Part shown: piece after piece, positions 32,586-43,269 of the stretch
How positions within the stretch are numbered: the first letter of the stretch is position 1
How the letters are laid out: the number at the start of each line of letters is the position of its first letter
Source of the DNA: Variovorax paradoxus
GTDB taxonomy: Bacteria > Pseudomonadota > Gammaproteobacteria > Burkholderiales > Burkholderiaceae_C
DNA length: 64,000 nucleotides
NCBI RefSeq assembly: GCF_022009635.1
Contig: NZ_CP091716.1
Coordinates: 7,310,501 to 7,374,500, forward strand
Direction of reading: 5' to 3'
Position numbers and translations under genes: made by a program
Notes under the pieces: generated by a model
What the model saw: the letters and a program-made list of their open reading frames with translations, nothing else
What the model was told of the DNA's origin: nothing
Database searches by the model: none

Positions 32586-35419
32586 TCAGTTCACTTTCAC
32601 GGTGTGAGAGCCCAGGCCCGAGAAGGTGTCGGCCGGGATGCCCGTGTTTGTCCACTGCACCGACGGATCGAAAGGAGCCATCGGATTGGGGTCCCCAGCG
32701 GTGACCTCCGACTTGCGGCGCAGAGTCTGATCCAAGGTGCTGACGCGCTCCTCCCCAGCGACGCTGACCGGCTGCCCAAGCCAAGCGGTTCCAGGGTCCG
32801 TGCCCACTTGACCGAACCTGTCGATAACCACACCCGACTTTTCGAGCGTCAACGCGTCGTTGCCATTGAAGTTGACTACGTTGCTCATGATTGAGCCTGC
32901 GATCTTGAGTGCCGGGTCGGCACTTGGGTGGACCACCACCAACACGCCTTTCCCCGCCAGTGAACCACTCAGCTTGAGCGAGTTGGTCGACGTTTTCGCG
33001 CCGTTGGCGTACAGCTTGATGGTGTAGAGGCTCAGGTCGAGGGCTGAAGAGGTCGGGTTGTAGAGCTCAATCGCCTTGTTGCTGCCTGTCTTGCCCTCCA
33101 CGTATTCACTGAAGAACAAATCGGGCGGTCCGGGTGGCAGCAGCACCACCGCAGTGCTGACATTCACGCCGCCCAATTTCGTGCCCGTCTGGCCAGCCGA
33201 GTCGATCAGTGTGACCACCACGTTGAAGGTGCCAGCGGTCGCATAAGTGTGCGTGACGATGCCAGTGCCTGGCGCAGGGTTGGCAGCTGTGCCGTCGCCC
33301 CAGTCGACCGAGAGGGCAGTCAGCGTGGCCGAACCGCCAGGAATGGCTTCCGAGATGTCGATGCCGTAAGTCTCGCCGGTCTTCACGGAACCCGGAATCG
33401 TCGCGTTGACGATGGGCTGACTCACCGCGGCGTCGGCCACGAGATTCAAACCGACCAGCACCGGGTCATGGTCCGACGCGCGGAACGGCGTGGGCGCGTA
33501 GCGATCGTCGGGCTTTGATCCGGTGTTGTAGTCCAGCACGGGCGGCTCGTCGGAGTTGATGTGCCACACGCTCACGCCGCTGACCTGCGTGGCCAGCGAC
33601 GCCGAGGCATAGGCATGGTCGAGCGCGCCCGTTTCGCCGCCGAACACGTAGGTATAGCGGTCGCCAGCAGGCATACGCTTGAGCAGGCTCTCGTTGCCAG
33701 CGCTTTCCAGCACCTTCGTCGGGTCTTCCAGCAGGTAGCTGTTGAAGTCGCCCATCATCAGCACGTCGCTCTCACCCATGGCCTTGAGCTTGCTCACGAA
33801 GCTGTTGAGTGCCGTTGCCTGCTTGGTGCGCGCCAGATTCCAGCAACCTTGACCCTGGTCAATGTCGCCAGTCGTGAGACAACTGCCCTTGCTCTTCAGA
33901 TGGTTGACCACGAACCAGAAGCCACCGTTGTTGCCCACCGCGCTGAAGCGCTGGGCCAGAGGCGGCCGGCCGCTGGCAGCAATGTAGTCCGTCAAGTCCG
34001 CGCCCGTCGGCAGCACGACACCGCCGACGCGCTGCACTTTCGCGGGCTTGTAGAGGATGTCCACCTTGATCAGATCTGTGCCGAACACGCCGCTGTTGAC
34101 GGCCGCGTAGGTGTTCGCGCCCACCTTGGCGTTGAGGGCAGCCAGCAGGTCTTTCGTTGCGATGTCCGTGTTCTGGATCTCCATCAGGCCGATCACGTCG
34201 GCGTCCAGCCCTGCAATGGCGGCCACGATCTTGGCCTGCTGCCGCTCGAACTCGGTCAGGTTGTCCGCGCCGCGGCATGTGTCCGGGAATCCTGTACCGA
34301 GCAGGCAGACCTGGCCGGTCTGCCCTGCGGCGTTCTTGCCGTCCACGAAGGTGGTGAAGTAGTTGAGCACGTTGAGGCTGGCCACCTTGAGTGAGCCACC
34401 GACCACCGGTGCCGTAGGCTGGCGCGGATTGCTCTGCGCGAACACCGGCGCCACGGTGGGCTGGATGCGGTAGGCGCCGAAGCTGTGGCTCAGTATGCCA
34501 GTCACCTTCTGCGTCGTATCGCCGATCCGGCGAGTACCGTCGGTGCCCGCCGCGCTCAGATACGGAATGGGATTGGGGTTCGAACGCGAAGATCCATCGT
34601 CAATCACGATGCGTGAAAGCATGTTCTGCGCGTTGGTGGACGTCGAGTTGCCATTGGTGGCATTGAACTGGCGTCCGTTCAGCGCTAGCACCAACTGGCC
34701 ATATTGGCCGAGCTGGTAGGTCTCCGTCACGGCCAGCGGCTGCGAGATCTCGACCAGCATGCCTTCATAGCGCTCGAGAGCGGATTCGTCAGCCACGGGT
34801 AGCGTGATCTTCGTCGGGGCGACGGTCAGGCCGCTCGCGCAGACGCTGATGGCGGTGGGTTCCGGAGCCTTGCCGGCGATCTGCGTGATGCTGTCGGCTT
34901 GGCCCCTGCGCTGGCGGTCTGGCCGAACTCGGCGACCACGCCGGAGACCTGAACGAAGTCACCCACCGCCACGCGGGTGGTGCTTTTCGAGGTATAGACG
35001 AAGATGCCCTCCGAGGTCATGGGATCGGCATCGGGGTCGAGTTGCTGCACGAAGAAACCGTCCAGCTTGGCGGTCGTGGTGTCGGTGTTCTGAAAGTCGC
35101 CGACCACCACGCCGCGCACGGTCACGGTCTGGTTCAGCAGGGGGCTGATATCGCCTGTGCCCTGCACGGCCGAGATGGCTTTCAGCGGCGCGTTGGCCGG
35201 GACGGCTGCAGCACACGTGGGCGTGATCGGCGGCTCCGAGGCGGGCAGCGTTTCTTGAGCCGTGTCATTGGCCGCGGAGGCATTGCTGGCTGGTGGTGTG
35301 GCAACCAGCGGAAAAGATGCATTGTCGCCACCACCGCCGCCACAGGCGGTCAGCAGGAGGGCCAATGTCAGCGCAAAGGTCTTGATCGGCCACGCTGGCC
35401 GAGGGGAATGGTGAGTCAT
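32586..35419 (-). pseudogene. ExeM/NucH-type extracellular endonuclease, frameshifted
   Basis: Two frames together make one secreted nuclease. The first runs from the ATG at 35419 (lipobox LTAC, then an OB-like domain ending VSGVVAEFGQTASAGAK). It then leaves frame near 34896-34904. The second frame picks up at DSITQIAGKAPEP and continues to 32586 through an exonuclease/endonuclease/phosphatase domain (ASLNVLNYFTTFVDGK, MEIQNTD, DFNSYLLED), a PKD domain (WGDGTA) and a C-terminal lamin-tail domain. One missing base (AAGCCGAC for AAGGCCGAC) restores a full protein of about 943 residues. Either the gene is inactive, or this is a sequencing error or a programmed shift; the downstream part remains intact over 2.2 kb. 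Confidence 0.85.
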
Positions 35420-35628
35420 CGGGGGGATTTCTTTGGAATGGAGGAGGACCGGCAAGCGGCCCGCGGTCATTTATATGAACCGGCCGTGTAACCTTCGCGA
35501 CACCAAAGCAAACCAGCGCTATTGCGCAATCATCTCTTCGCTGGTAGAGCAGCCGCAAAACATCGGCCCCTCGAAATCCGGCGTACCCCCGATCGGAGAA
35601 GAACGCCACCCCGTCTCTGCAGAACCGG

Positions 35629-36516
35629 CTACGGCATCCCGCGTGCCAGCAAGTGATCCACCAGCCGCCGCTGCGGGAAGCTCAACGCCTCCTGCCGCGT
35701 ACACAGATACATGCGGCGCGAAGCCCATGCATCGGTGAGGTTGATGAAGCGCAGCTTCATCTCCTTGCGATAGGTCACCGCGGCACCTTCGGGCAGGATG
35801 CCCACGCCCATGCCCGCCTCGATCATCCGGCACACAGCCTCGAAGCTTTTCACGCGCACACGCAGGCGAAGCACCTTGCGCGCGCTCATCGCGGCGTCCT
35901 CCATCGTGCGGGAGATGGCCGAGTCGTCTTCCAGCCCCACGAAATCGAAGTCGAGCAGCTCCTCGAAAGACACCTCGCGCCCGCGCCATGGATGCTTCTG
36001 CCGCACGATGGCCACCAGCCGGTCGGTGCGGTAGGGAATGAAGTTGAGCGCGGGGTCGACCGCTTCGCTGGTGATGACGCCCACATCGGCCTGACGGTCG
36101 CGGATGGCCTGCACGATGTAGACGCTGCGGTGCTCCTCCACGCTCACGCGGATCTCGGGGTAGCGCACGCGAAAGCTGGCCACGTCGTCGGGCAGGAACT
36201 GGCCCATGGCCGAGGCGTTGGCATGCAGCCGCACGCGGCCGGTGGCGCCCTGCGCGTAGTCCGACAGGTCGGCGCGCATGCGGTCGACGTCGCGCAGGAT
36301 CTGCCGCGCATGCATGGCCAGCGACTCGCCGGCGCCGGTGGGCGTCACGCCCTTCGATGTGCGGTTCAGCAGCGCCACGCCCAGGTGCCCCTCGAGGATG
36401 GCCAGGCGGCGGCTCGCGGCCGACAGCACCATGTGGCTCTCGGCGGCAGCCTTCGACAGGCTGCCGTGCTCAATGGCGCGCAGGAAAAGCGCCAGCGAAT
36501 CGAGGTCGGGTCTCAT
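35629..36516 (-). CDS. LysR-family transcriptional regulator
   Basis: A 295-residue regulator: winged helix-turn-helix at the N-terminus (LFLRAIEHGSLSKAAAES, then LAILEGHLGVALLNRTSKG) and a PBP2-type effector domain (RVRLHANASAMGQFLPDDVA, FIPYRTDRLVAIV). It is divergent from the indolepyruvate oxidoreductase gene across 265 bases with several dyads, so it probably controls that gene. The 209 bases between it and the nuclease start hold no recognisable gene. Confidence 0.92.
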   Translation of the reverse strand: MRPDLDSLALFLRAIEHGSLSKAAAESHMVLSAASRRLAILEGHLGVALLNRTSKGVTPTGAGESLAMHARQILRDVDRMRADLSDYAQGATGRVRLHANASAMGQFLPDDVASFRVRYPEIRVSVEEHRSVYIVQAIRDRQADVGVITSEAVDPALNFIPYRTDRLVAIVRQKHPWRGREVSFEELLDFDFVGLEDDSAISRTMEDAAMSARKVLRLRVRVKSFEAVCRMIEAGMGVGILPEGAAVTYRKEMKLRFINLTDAWASRRMYLCTRQEALSFPQRRLVDHLLARGMP

Positions 36517-36585
36517 CGGGTTCTCGTCGTTCTGCGGGGCCGCCATTGTCGGGCCGGCGCGGCACCGACAGTCCACCGAAACCCT

Positions 36586-36675
36586 TTCGGCCGAATGCAG
36601 CGGAAAAAGACAAATCTTCCGTAAAGCGCGCCCGCTCGCCAAAACGAAGAAGCACTTTCCGCGCGCTTGGCGGAA
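36586..36675. promoter_or_regulatory. Dyad-rich divergent promoter (LysR / indolepyruvate oxidoreductase)
   Basis: Within the gap 36517-36781 there are three dyads: TTCGGCCGAA (36586-36595, perfect), GCGGAA-N11-TTCCGT (36600-36622) and TTCCGC-N7-GCGGAA (36657-36675, perfect arms). The repeated TTCCGC/GCGGAA half-site is consistent with two binding sites of a dimeric LysR protein. Contact with the regulator at 35629-36516 is inferred. Confidence 0.45.
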
Positions 36676-36781
36676 GAATCGTTGCTGCCTCGCCGCCTAC
36701 CCCGGCGAGGCGTTTCGCGGGCCGGCACCCTACCGGGGCCATGTCCGCATTCCACGAGTCCTACCCGGAGTCCTTTCTGTC

Positions 36782-39700
36782 ATGGCATCCCACGAACTGG
36801 CCAGCGTTGCGCTGGACGACAAATACACGGCCACCGAAGGCCGGATCTACCTCAGCGGCATCCAGGCACTGGTGCGCCTCATGCTCGTGCAGAAATGGCG
36901 CGACCAGAAGGCGGGGCTGAACACCGCGGGCTTCGTCTCGGGCTACCGCGGCTCCCCGCTAGGTGGCCTGGACGAGGCGCTGTGGAAGGCGCAGCCCCAG
37001 CTCGAAGCCAACGCCGTGAAGTTCCTGCCCGGCGTGAACGAGGAACTGGCCGCCACCGCCGTCTGGGGCACGCAGCAGGTGCACCTGACCGGCGAAGCCG
37101 CGGTCGACGGCGTGTTCGCCATGTGGTACGGCAAGGCGCCCGGGGTGGACCGCTGCGGCGACGTGTTCAAGCACATGAGCCATGCCGGCACCTCGCCCAA
37201 TGGCGGCATCCTGCTGGTGGCGGGCGATGACCACGGCGCGTCTTCGTCCACGCTGCCCAACCAGAGCGACCACCTGTTCGCGGCCTCGATGATCCCGATG
37301 CTTTATCCGCAGAGCGTGGAGGAATACATCGAGCTGGGCCTGCACGGCTTTGCCATGTCGCGCTTTGCCGGACTGCCGGTGGGATTCAAGGCGCTGGCGG
37401 ACACGGTGGAATCTTCCGGCTCCATTCCGGCCGGCGCGCTCGACGTGCACACGCGGCTGCCTTCGGACTTCGTGTTCCCGCCCGGCGGCGTGCATGCGCG
37501 CCTGTCGACCGACACGCTCGGCGTACAGGCGCGCAAGCAGGAAGCGCTGATGCAGGACTACAAGATCTACGCCGCCATTGCCTATGCACGCGAGAACCGG
37601 CTGAACCGCGTGACCATCGATTCGCCGAAGGCGCGCCTGGGCATCGTGGCCTCGGGCAAGTCGTACCGCGACGTGCTGGAGGCGCTGGAAGAACTGGGCA
37701 TCGATGCCGACGAAGCCGCGCGCATCGGCATTCGCCTCTTCAAGGTGTCGATGCCCTGGCCGCTGGAGCCCGATTCGATCCGCGAGTTCGCCGACGGGCT
37801 CGAGGAGATCCTGGTGGTGGAAGAAAAGCGCCAGATCGTCGAATACCAGCTCAAGGAGCATCTCTACAACTGGCGCGAAGACGTGCGCCCGCGCGTGATC
37901 GGCAAGTTCGACGAGCAGGGCGAATGGGGCGCACACCCACGCGGCAAATGGCTGCTGCCGGCCACGGCCGACTTCTCGGTGGCGCAGATCGCGCGCGTCG
38001 TCGCGGCGCGCGTGGCGCGCTTCCACACCAGCGACCGCATCCGCATGCGGCTCGCGATCCTCGACGCGAAGGACGTGGTGCTCGGCAAGGCCGTGGCCAC
38101 GCCTTCGCGACCGGCCTGGTACTGCTCGGGCTGCCCGCACAACACATCGACCAAGGTGCCCGAAGGCAGCCTGGCGCTTGCGGGCATCGGCTGCCATGTG
38201 ATGGCCACCGCCATCTATCCGGAGCACAACAAGACCACCACGCACATGGGCGGTGAAGGCGCGCCCTGGCTGGGCCAGGCCTGGTTTTCCAAGCGCAGGC
38301 ATGTGTTCGCGAACCTGGGCGACGGCACCTACTACCACTCGGGCTCGCTGGCCATCCGCGCGGCCGTGGCCGCGGGCGTGAACATCACCTACAAGATCCT
38401 CTACAACGACGCGGTGGCCATGACGGGCGGCCAGCCGGTCGACGGCCCCATCACCGTGCCGCGCATCGCGCACCAGATGGCGGCCGAGGGCGTCAAGCGC
38501 CTGGCGCTGGTGGCCGAAGACCCGACGCGCTGGGCCGACCGCAGCGTGCTGCCGCCCGAGCGCGACGGCTTCGTGCTCACCGTGCACCACCGCGACCAGA
38601 TGGATACCGTGCAGCGCGAGTTGCGCGAATTCAAGGGCGTCTCGGTGCTCATCTACGACCAAGTCTGCGCGGCCGAGAAGCGCCGCCGGCGCAAGAAGGG
38701 CGAGTTCCCGCCGGCCGCGCGCCGCGTGTTCATCAACGACGCGGTGTGCGAAGGCTGCGGCGACTGCGGCGAGCAGTCGAACTGCACCGCGCTGCTGCCG
38801 AAGCAAACCGAGTTGGGCCTCAAGCGCAGCGTGGACCAGAGCGCCTGCAATGCCGACGAGTCCTGCATCAAGGGGTTCTGCCCGAGCTTCGTGACCGTGG
38901 AAGGCGTGAAGCCGCGCAAGCAGGCGCCCGTGGCCGCGAAGGCCGCGGCCGACGAGGCGCCGCTGCCAGAGCCGAAGCAGCTCGCGCTCGACGGCATGCA
39001 CAACATCCTGATCACCGGCATCGGCGGCACGGGCGTCATCACCATCGGCGCGCTGATCGGCATGGCGGCGCACCTCGAAGGCAAGGGGGTGAGCGTGCTC
39101 GACATGACGGGCATGTCGCAGAAGAACGGCTCGGTAACTTCGCACGTGCGCATCGCGCGCGATGCGGCCCAACTGAAGGCGCAGCGCATTCCCACCGGCG
39201 AGGCCGACCTGATCCTGGGCTGCGACATGCTGACCGCCGGCGCCCCCGACGCGATCGCGCGCATGCGCCCGGGACGCACCTATGCGCTGGTCAACACCTT
39301 CGAGCAGCCGACCGGGCATTTCGCGCAGCAGCCCGACTGGGAATTTCCGGCGGCGCAGGTGCGCGCGCTGATCGAGGAATCAGTGGAAGGACGCGCCGAC
39401 TTCATCGACGCGACGCAGCTGGCGACGCGGCTCATGGGTGACGCCATCGCGGCCAACCTGTTCCTGCTGGGCCTCGCGTTCCAGAAGGGCTTCGTGCCGC
39501 TGTCGGCCGAGGCGCTCGACAAGGCCATCGAGATCAACGGCGTGGCCGTGAAGGCGAACCAGGCCGCCTTCCGCTGGGGCCGCAAGGCGGCGCTCGACCT
39601 CGCGGCAGTGACGCGCGAGGCCTCGCCGCGGAAGGTCGTGGCGCTGCAGCGGCCGCAGAGCTTCGAGGCGCTGGTGAAAGACCGCACCGCCTTCCTGGCG

Positions 39701-40324
39701 TCGTACCAGAACGCCGCCTATGCGCAGCGCTATGCGGAACTGGTCGAGCGCGTGCGCGTGCTCGAACAGCGCGAGCGCGGCGGCACCGTGCTGGCGAAGG
39801 CCGTGGCATCGGGCCTGTTCAAGCTCATGGCCTACAAAGACGAGTACGAGGTCGCAAGGCTCTACACCGACCCGCGCTTCATGGAAAAGCTCGCCGAGCA
39901 GTTCGAAGGCAAGCCCGTGCTGCGCTTCAACCTCGCCCCGCCGGTCCTCGGCCGCCGCGATGCCGAAGGCCGCGCGGTGAAAACCAGCTTCGGCCCTTGG
40001 ATGATGGGCGCGTTCCGCGTGCTCGCGAAGCTGCGCGGCCTGCGCGGCACGGCCTTCGACGTGTTCGGCCGCACCGCCGAGCGGCGCATGGAGCGGCAGT
40101 TGATCGAGGACTACCGCGCGATGGTCGAGGACCTGCTGGCACGCTTCGACCGCATCGACTTCGACACCGCGCTGTCGCTGGCGCGGCTGCCGGAGCAGAT
40201 CCGCGGCTTCGGGTATGTGAAGGAAGAGAGCGTGGTGGCCGCGCGGGTGCGCTGGCAGGCGCTGGCGAAACAGCTGGAGGCTGCGCCGCAACGCGAGAGG
40301 GAACTCAGCGCCGCCGCTTCATGA
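36782..40324 (+). CDS. Indolepyruvate:ferredoxin oxidoreductase, fused alpha-beta-gamma
   Basis: A 1180-residue enzyme that oxidatively decarboxylates aryl pyruvates to acyl-CoA with ferredoxin. The order is a TPP pyrimidine domain (VSGYRGSPLGGLDEALWKAQ), a TPP pyrophosphate domain (SGCPHNTSTKVPEGSLALAG, NLGDGTYYHSG), a 4Fe-4S region at about 655-705 (CEGCGDCGEQSNC and CNADESCIKGFCPSF), and a gamma domain (ILITGIGGTGVITIGALIG). The ATG at 36782 follows GGAG at 10 bases. Single-chain fusions like this are common in Betaproteobacteria, and often act in phenylacetate or aromatic amino acid catabolism. Its last 6 bases overlap the end of the convergent HAD gene. A second, unrelated 2-oxoacid oxidoreductase is at 56383-61057. 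Confidence 0.95.
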   Translation: MASHELASVALDDKYTATEGRIYLSGIQALVRLMLVQKWRDQKAGLNTAGFVSGYRGSPLGGLDEALWKAQPQLEANAVKFLPGVNEELAATAVWGTQQVHLTGEAAVDGVFAMWYGKAPGVDRCGDVFKHMSHAGTSPNGGILLVAGDDHGASSSTLPNQSDHLFAASMIPMLYPQSVEEYIELGLHGFAMSRFAGLPVGFKALADTVESSGSIPAGALDVHTRLPSDFVFPPGGVHARLSTDTLGVQARKQEALMQDYKIYAAIAYARENRLNRVTIDSPKARLGIVASGKSYRDVLEALEELGIDADEAARIGIRLFKVSMPWPLEPDSIREFADGLEEILVVEEKRQIVEYQLKEHLYNWREDVRPRVIGKFDEQGEWGAHPRGKWLLPATADFSVAQIARVVAARVARFHTSDRIRMRLAILDAKDVVLGKAVATPSRPAWYCSGCPHNTSTKVPEGSLALAGIGCHVMATAIYPEHNKTTTHMGGEGAPWLGQAWFSKRRHVFANLGDGTYYHSGSLAIRAAVAAGVNITYKILYNDAVAMTGGQPVDGPITVPRIAHQMAAEGVKRLALVAEDPTRWADRSVLPPERDGFVLTVHHRDQMDTVQRELREFKGVSVLIYDQVCAAEKRRRRKKGEFPPAARRVFINDAVCEGCGDCGEQSNCTALLPKQTELGLKRSVDQSACNADESCIKGFCPSFVTVEGVKPRKQAPVAAKAAADEAPLPEPKQLALDGMHNILITGIGGTGVITIGALIGMAAHLEGKGVSVLDMTGMSQKNGSVTSHVRIARDAAQLKAQRIPTGEADLILGCDMLTAGAPDAIARMRPGRTYALVNTFEQPTGHFAQQPDWEFPAAQVRALIEESVEGRADFIDATQLATRLMGDAIAANLFLLGLAFQKGFVPLSAEALDKAIEINGVAVKANQAAFRWGRKAALDLAAVTREASPRKVVALQRPQSFEALVKDRTAFLASYQNAAYAQRYAELVERVRVLEQRERGGTVLAKAVASGLFKLMAYKDEYEVARLYTDPRFMEKLAEQFEGKPVLRFNLAPPVLGRRDAEGRAVKTSFGPWMMGAFRVLAKLRGLRGTAFDVFGRTAERRMERQLIEDYRAMVEDLLARFDRIDFDTALSLARLPEQIRGFGYVKEESVVAARVRWQALAKQLEAAPQRERELSAAAS

Positions 40325-40972
40325 CGGCAGGGCCGTGGCTGCTGTGGGAACGGCGGGGAGCACGGGCAATTCGCCGTCGCCCCGCAGCCACGGCCGGTCG
40401 GCCAGCGCGAGCAGCTCGCGATCGCCCCGGCTGTCGCCATAGGCATAGAGCATGGCGGGCTGCTCGCCGGCCAGCCACTCCCGCAGGCGCCGTGTCTTCT
40501 CGGGGCCCCAGCAGTTGGCCGAAGCCAGCCGGCCGGAAAAGCGGTCACCGGCAAATTCGAGTTCGGTCGCCAGCACGGCGTCGAAGCCGGCCTGCGCCGC
40601 CCAGGGCCGCAGATAGAGCGACGGCGATGCGCTGATCAGCACCAGCCGGTGCCCCAGCCGCTTGTGCGCCTGGACTCTTTCGAGCATCTCCGGGCGAACC
40701 AGCGCCGGCAGCTCGCTGGACGCGAAATGCCGCGCGGCGTCTTCCAGTTCATGACGCCCCATGCCGCCGAGTGTGGACGCGAGGAAATGCGCCTTGGCCA
40801 CACCGCGGTCGCAGGCCCCGGTCCATGCGCCGAGCAGCCACGGGGCGGAGCGCACCACGCCGGCGGCGAATCGCCCGCGGCCGGCCACGCCTCGCACGAA
40901 TTCCTGCAGGCTGTCGCAAGTGGTGATGGTGCCGTCGAAGTCGAAAGCGGCAAGGGTGGCGAGGTCTGGCAT
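40319..40972 (-). CDS. HAD-superfamily phosphatase (subfamily IB)
   Basis: A 217-residue HAD hydrolase. Motif I DFDGT has Asp11 and Asp13; motif II is LVLISASPSLYL; the Lys and motif III are ECWGPEKTRR-like (CWGPEKTRR) and YAYGDSRGDRELL. This resembles SerB-type or phosphatidylglycerophosphate-type IB phosphatases (HAD-IB, PSPase-like). The substrate is unknown. It converges with the indolepyruvate oxidoreductase gene with a 6-base overlap. Confidence 0.88.
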   Translation of the reverse strand: MPDLATLAAFDFDGTITTCDSLQEFVRGVAGRGRFAAGVVRSAPWLLGAWTGACDRGVAKAHFLASTLGGMGRHELEDAARHFASSELPALVRPEMLERVQAHKRLGHRLVLISASPSLYLRPWAAQAGFDAVLATELEFAGDRFSGRLASANCWGPEKTRRLREWLAGEQPAMLYAYGDSRGDRELLALADRPWLRGDGELPVLPAVPTAATALPS

Positions 40973-41094
40973 CCGGAGGGTCGGCTGCCTTCAAGGCGGC
41001 GGTGCTGGGTACGGCCCGAGTTTAGCGACGCCGGCCTTCTGCAGCGATCAGGGCAAAATTCTGCTCGCCGCGCCGCTCGGCCCCGCCCCCTTTC

Positions 41095-43269
41095 ATGCCA
41101 CCCACTTCGCTCGAACCGCCTGTTCCCCCATTTCGCCCGCGCCTGCGCTATCGCACCGTGGCCGCGTGGACGGCGGCCTGCGCGTTCGCGCTGCTGCTGA
41201 TCGGCCTTGCGGGCCAGTGGGCCGCCGTGCGCGAGGCGAACTTCCAGGCCGACTCGATCCGCCGCGCCATGGAAGTGCATGTGCTCGGCCTGCGCGACTC
41301 CGCCGGCAAATACAGCTACCTGCCCTTCACCACCGGACTGCATCCGGAAGTGCTGGCCGCGCTCGCCCACCCGGAAGACGCCGCCGTGAAGCAGCGCGCC
41401 AACCTCTACATCGAGGAAGTGAACCGCCAGGCGGGCTCCGACGCGCTCTACCTGAGCGACCTGCAGGGCCTCACGCTGGCCGCGAGCAACTGGGACACGC
41501 CGCAGAGCTTCGTCGGCGAGTCCTACGCCAACCGGCCCTACTTCAGAGATGCGCGTGCGGGCCGCAGCGGCCTGTTCTACGGCCTGGGCCAGACGACCGG
41601 CGAGCCGGGCCTGTTCATCTCGGCGCCGGTGCGGCCGGACGGCGGCGCGGTGCTGGGCGTGGTGACGGTCAAGGTCAGCCTGCGCCAGTTGCAGGAGGCC
41701 TGGACCTTCGTGCGCGACCCGATCCTGCTGACCGACGCACGCGGCATCGTGTTCCTGAGTTCGGTGCCGTCGTGGATGTACCAGGCCACGCGCGCCTTGT
41801 CGCCCACCGACGTGGAAGGCATTCGGCGCGACCAGCAGTACGGCGCACGCACCGATTTCCCGCCGCTGCCGTGGCAACTGGAGCGCGACGACGGCCAGCC
41901 CGGCTACCTGGTGCGCACCAGCATCGGCGGCAAGCCGCGCCGCTTTCTCGCGGTCGACGAACCGCTGCCCGACCTGGGCTGGACGCTGACGGTGATGGCC
42001 GACCATGCCGAAGTCAGCCGCGCGCGCGAACGCACCTGGATGCTGGGCCTGCTGGTCGCGGGCGTGCTGCTGCTCGGAGGCCTGTACTGGCAACTGCGCG
42101 AACGCCGCTTCGCCGAACAGCGCGACGCGCGCCGCGACCTGGAGCTGCGCGTTCGCGAACGCACCCACGCACTGGACGAAGCCCACGCCTTCCGCAAGGC
42201 GATGGAAGACTCGCTGCTGGTCGGCATGCGCGCACGCGACCTCGAAGGCCGCATCACCTACGTCAACCCGGCCTTCTGCGACATGACGGGGTACGGCGCC
42301 GACGAACTGCTCGGCCGGCTGCCGCCCTACCCTTACTGGCACCCCGACGACGTGACCCAGCACTGGCACCACTACGACGCCATGATGAGCGGCCAGCCCG
42401 CCCGCTCGGGCTTCGAGTCGCGCCTTCGGCATCGCGATGGACGCGAGGTGATCACCATGGTTTACACCGCGCGGCTGATCGACGCCGACGGACGGCACAG
42501 CGGCTGGATGAGTTCGGTGGTGGATATCACCGAGCAGAAGCGCGCCGAGTTGCGCCAGCGCCAGAACGACGAACAGCTGCAACATGCCCAACGCCTCGCG
42601 AGCCTCGGCGAAATGGCGTCCACCCTGGCTCACGAACTCAACCAGCCGCTGATGGCCCTGAGCAACTTCGCGAGCGCGGCCAAGGCCTTTGCCGAACAAG
42701 GCAACCAGGCGCTGCTGGTAAGCAGCCTCGACGAGACCATGGCGCAGGCCCAGCGCAGCGCCGAGATCGTGCGTCGCATACGCGGCTTCGTGCGCCAGCG
42801 CACCGTCGGCACCGAAGACTGCGCGGTGCCGGCGCTGGTGACCAACGTGCTCGCCCTGCTGCAGGGCGAGATGCGGCAGCGCCAGGTGCGCGCCGAGGTG
42901 CGCGTGCCCGCCAACCTGCCGCCGGTGCGCGGCGACCGCGTGCTGCTCGAGCAGGTGCTGCTCAACCTGCTCTCCAACAGCCTGCAGGCCATGCAGTCCA
43001 CGCCGCAGGAAAAGCGCGTGGTCGAAATCGACGCCGAAGCGCTCGACGGGCGCATGCGCATCCGTATTGCCGACCGCGGCGCGGGCATCGACGCCAGCCT
43101 GGCCGAACAGGTGTTCGCGCCCTTCTTCACCACCAAGGCCGGCGGCCTGGGCCTGGGGCTCAACATCTGCCGCACCATCGTCGAAGCCCACCGGGGTCGC
43201 CTCTCCTTTGCCGACCGGCCCGGTGGTGGCACAGTCTTCACCCTTGCGCTGGAAATCTCACCGCCATGA
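41095..43269 (+). CDS. Sensor histidine kinase with periplasmic Cache and PAS domains
   Basis: A 724-residue membrane kinase. It has TM1 at about 21-40, a periplasmic double-Cache sensor (SDALYLSDLQGLTLAASNWD, then SYANRPYFRDARAGRSG), TM2 at about 312-333, a PAS domain at about 372-485 (DLEGRITYVNPAFCDMTGYG), a HisKA with phospho-acceptor His513 in STLAHELNQP, an N-box near 621-633 and ATP lid DRGAGIDASL with GGLGLGLNI. This is the DctB/FixL-like organisation for sensing external carboxylates or similar ligands. Its stop overlaps the start of the response regulator (ATGA). Targets are not adjacent, so the ligand remains open. Confidence 0.93.
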   Translation: MPPTSLEPPVPPFRPRLRYRTVAAWTAACAFALLLIGLAGQWAAVREANFQADSIRRAMEVHVLGLRDSAGKYSYLPFTTGLHPEVLAALAHPEDAAVKQRANLYIEEVNRQAGSDALYLSDLQGLTLAASNWDTPQSFVGESYANRPYFRDARAGRSGLFYGLGQTTGEPGLFISAPVRPDGGAVLGVVTVKVSLRQLQEAWTFVRDPILLTDARGIVFLSSVPSWMYQATRALSPTDVEGIRRDQQYGARTDFPPLPWQLERDDGQPGYLVRTSIGGKPRRFLAVDEPLPDLGWTLTVMADHAEVSRARERTWMLGLLVAGVLLLGGLYWQLRERRFAEQRDARRDLELRVRERTHALDEAHAFRKAMEDSLLVGMRARDLEGRITYVNPAFCDMTGYGADELLGRLPPYPYWHPDDVTQHWHHYDAMMSGQPARSGFESRLRHRDGREVITMVYTARLIDADGRHSGWMSSVVDITEQKRAELRQRQNDEQLQHAQRLASLGEMASTLAHELNQPLMALSNFASAAKAFAEQGNQALLVSSLDETMAQAQRSAEIVRRIRGFVRQRTVGTEDCAVPALVTNVLALLQGEMRQRQVRAEVRVPANLPPVRGDRVLLEQVLLNLLSNSLQAMQSTPQEKRVVEIDAEALDGRMRIRIADRGAGIDASLAEQVFAPFFTTKAGGLGLGLNICRTIVEAHRGRLSFADRPGGGTVFTLALEISPP

